Assembly (NCBI GenBank): GCA_025361665.1
Contig: JANYKF010000394.1
Location: forward strand, 1 to 7,798
Direction: 5' to 3'
Origin: Clostridiaceae bacterium
GTDB lineage: Bacteria > Bacillota > Clostridia > DSM-8532
DNA: 7,798 nt
The translations under genes were made by a program, and so were the position numbers. Under the pieces are notes generated by a model, which was not told the origin of the DNA, ran no database searches, and worked only from the letters and a program-made list of their open reading frames with translations. This document shows positions 6,583 to 7,798 of this stretch, one piece after another (positions within the stretch are counted from its first letter, which is position 1; each line of letters begins with the position of its first letter).

Positions 6583-7560
6583 TCAAATTGTAATCTGTAT
6601 CTGCAAGGATTCACCACCGGACATCAGCCATTCCGTCAGTTCTTCCAAAGCATCCCTGGTGACCTGCCGAGGCAGCTCCGAGAGCAGCTTCCGACATTTT
6701 TCAGCATACTTGCCCAATATGCGGCCCGAATCCATCGTGCCTCCGATTTGGCGGACTGCGTCAAGAAACGCAGCCATATCGCCCCCGCCGGCGAAACAGT
6801 CCCGCAGGCGCGGCTCCAGTTCAGCGCTGCGACGCAGGGCAAAAAGCACGGGAAGGGTGGCGATGCCGTCTTTCAGATCCCGTTCCACAGGCTTTCCCGC
6901 TAGGGATTCGTCCATCTCCATGTCCAGCAGGTCATCCCGGATCTGGAAGGCCATGCCGAACCGGAAGCCGAACCTCGCCATCCGCTTTGCATCCGCATCG
7001 GCTAGGCGTCCGGCTTTCCCGCCGATGGCACAGGCCGCCGAAAAAAGCAATCCGGTCTTCCGTGCGATGCGCCGCAGGTATTGGGGAATGGAGGTGATTT
7101 CATATCGCCCGAGATATTGGGCCATTTCCCCTTCACACATCGCGAGGATGGCTTTCGCCACCCATTCGGTCCGTTCCGGCTCCAAGCCGGACTCCGCCAT
7201 CAGCAGCATGCTTTTGGCGAACAGGTAGTCTCCCGTATACACCGCCATGTTGACCCCGTGCCTGTCCGACACGGTGGGCTCCCCCCGGCGCAGGACGGCC
7301 CCGTCGATGATGTCGTCGTGCGCAAGGGTGGCGGCATGCAGGGTTTCTACAGCCAGTGCCGCGGGGAAAACACGTTTCCGGTCATAGTCGCCGCTTTTCG
7401 CAGCCAGAATCGTCATGGCGGGCCTGAGCCGTTTGCCGCCGGACAACAGCAGCCGGGCGGATATTTCCTTGAACGCCACCCCTTTTGCCGCAAACCGCTC
7501 CGCGGCAAATGCCTCGAAAGCGGACATCTCCTCGCGAATCCAGGGCTGATTTTCCCACAT
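6583..7560 (-). CDS. trans-polyprenyl diphosphate synthase (medium or long chain, class I)
   Basis: This cytoplasmic enzyme extends allylic diphosphates with isopentenyl diphosphate to build a polyprenyl chain, most often the side chain of a quinone. The 325-residue protein has the GGKRLRP substrate-binding motif (41-47), the first Asp-rich motif HDDIIDG (D82, D83, D86) followed by RRGEPT, and the second Asp-rich motif QIRDDLLD (D209, D210, D213). DLKDGIATLP lies at 228-237. Residues 4 and 5 before the first Asp motif are small or aliphatic (ATLAHDD, with A77 at -5) rather than aromatic. That favours chains longer than geranylgeranyl. The start at 7560 (MWENQPW) has GGAGG 10 bases upstream at 7571-7575. 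The frame stays open further upstream, but that part overlaps the previous gene. It lies 15 bases before the lipoprotein gene. Neighbours suggest a role like the DmkB enzyme of extracellular electron transfer loci (inference). Confidence 0.95.
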   Translation of the reverse strand: MWENQPWIREEMSAFEAFAAERFAAKGVAFKEISARLLLSGGKRLRPAMTILAAKSGDYDRKRVFPAALAVETLHAATLAHDDIIDGAVLRRGEPTVSDRHGVNMAVYTGDYLFAKSMLLMAESGLEPERTEWVAKAILAMCEGEMAQYLGRYEITSIPQYLRRIARKTGLLFSAACAIGGKAGRLADADAKRMARFGFRFGMAFQIRDDLLDMEMDESLAGKPVERDLKDGIATLPVLFALRRSAELEPRLRDCFAGGGDMAAFLDAVRQIGGTMDSGRILGKYAEKCRKLLSELPRQVTRDALEELTEWLMSGGESLQIQITI

Positions 7561-7612
7561 GTACGACGTTCCTCCAGTTTTCGGCGGTCCAACATGCCCG
7601 TGAGCATCCCAT

Positions 7613-7639
7613 ATCATACCACAAAACCCGGTTCCGCAA
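7613..7639 (-). promoter_or_regulatory. Candidate extended -10 promoter for the polyprenyl synthase operon
   Basis: On the minus strand TATGAT (7613-7618) is preceded by TGG, matching the TGn extension of a -10 box. TTGCGG (7634-7639) lies 15 bases further upstream as a poor, closely spaced -35. A transcript would start near 7606, giving a leader of about 45 bases before the ATG at 7560. It sits immediately after the stop of the upstream gene, in the 80-base gap. Motif match only; not tested. Confidence 0.45.
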
Positions 7640-7640
7640 T

Positions 7641-7798
7641 TCAGCGATCGAGCCCGTGCCGGAAAAGGAGCCGCAGCTTGCGGTTCTTCCAGAATGAATC
7701 CCAGACGTTCGTCACCCAGGGAATCAGCCAGTAGTCCAGTCCGAATGCACGCCCCGCACCGCCCAGGGTCACGATCGACGCGAAAATCATCCACCAGG
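7641..7798 (-). CDS. C-terminal end of a membrane protein with DoxX-like tail, possibly an NDH-2 (N-terminus beyond window)
   Basis: The last 51 residues of a gene that enters from the right edge and stops with TGA at 7641-7643. The visible part runs from a hydrophobic segment (WWMIFASIVTLGGAGRAFGL) into DYWLIPW, then a Trp- and Lys/Arg-rich end (FWKNRKLRLLFRHGLDR) that would sit at the cytoplasmic face. From memory, the GRAFGLDYWLIPW-type ending resembles DoxX-family membrane proteins. It also resembles the membrane tail fused to type II NADH dehydrogenases of Clostridia, the kind of Ndh2 used in flavin-based extracellular electron transfer. The catalytic part is outside the window, so this cannot be decided here. 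It ends 80 bases before the polyprenyl synthase gene on the same strand. The reading frame is convincing; the identity is tentative. Confidence 0.6.
   Translation of the reverse strand, partial: WWMIFASIVTLGGAGRAFGLDYWLIPWVTNVWDSFWKNRKLRLLFRHGLDR

Noticed and set aside
7561..7794. N-terminal extension of the polyprenyl synthase to a start near 7794
   Set aside because: It overlaps the upstream gene tail in another frame and adds residues the family lacks. The ATG at 7560 has a GGAGG at proper spacing.

Overview
This is a GC-rich stretch from a strictly anaerobic, fermentative bacterium. The NAD-linked bifurcating-type [FeFe] hydrogenase, the two lipoproteins and the strong AGGAGG-type ribosome binding sites suggest a member of the Clostridia (Bacillota). 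That placement is inference, since no rRNA or other marker gene is present. All seven complete or near-complete genes and one gene tail lie on the minus strand, so the window is read from high to low coordinates. I see no genes on the plus strand.

Layout in the direction of transcription. (1) 7798-7641: the last 51 codons of a membrane protein with a DoxX-like tail, possibly the membrane anchor of a type II NADH dehydrogenase. (2) 7560-6583: a trans-polyprenyl diphosphate synthase, with a candidate extended -10 promoter just upstream. (3) 6567-6025: a small lipoprotein that resembles extracytoplasmic FMN-binding proteins, followed by a clear hairpin terminator. (4) 5956-5834: three tandem copies of a 41-bp repeat. 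(5) 5768-4644: an ApbE-type FMN transferase lipoprotein, whose 3' end is partly duplicated just downstream. (6) 4418 to the window edge: hydC, a three-cysteine thioredoxin-like [2Fe-2S] protein, hydB and hydA, packed as an operon. They encode a HydABC-type NAD(H)- and ferredoxin-linked [FeFe] hydrogenase. HydA runs off the window with only its C-terminal tail missing.

How the genes may work together. HydABC enzymes interconvert H2 with NADH plus reduced ferredoxin, so this operon handles cytoplasmic redox balance. The upstream block (possible NDH-2 tail, polyprenyl synthase for a quinone side chain, FMN-type lipoprotein and ApbE) matches the parts list of flavin-based extracellular electron transfer loci such as the one in Listeria. 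I infer a second electron outlet there, from NADH through a quinone to flavinylated lipoproteins outside the membrane, placed directly next to the hydrogenase. The individual families other than the partial gene are well supported. The joint pathway is inference, because key partners would lie outside the window.
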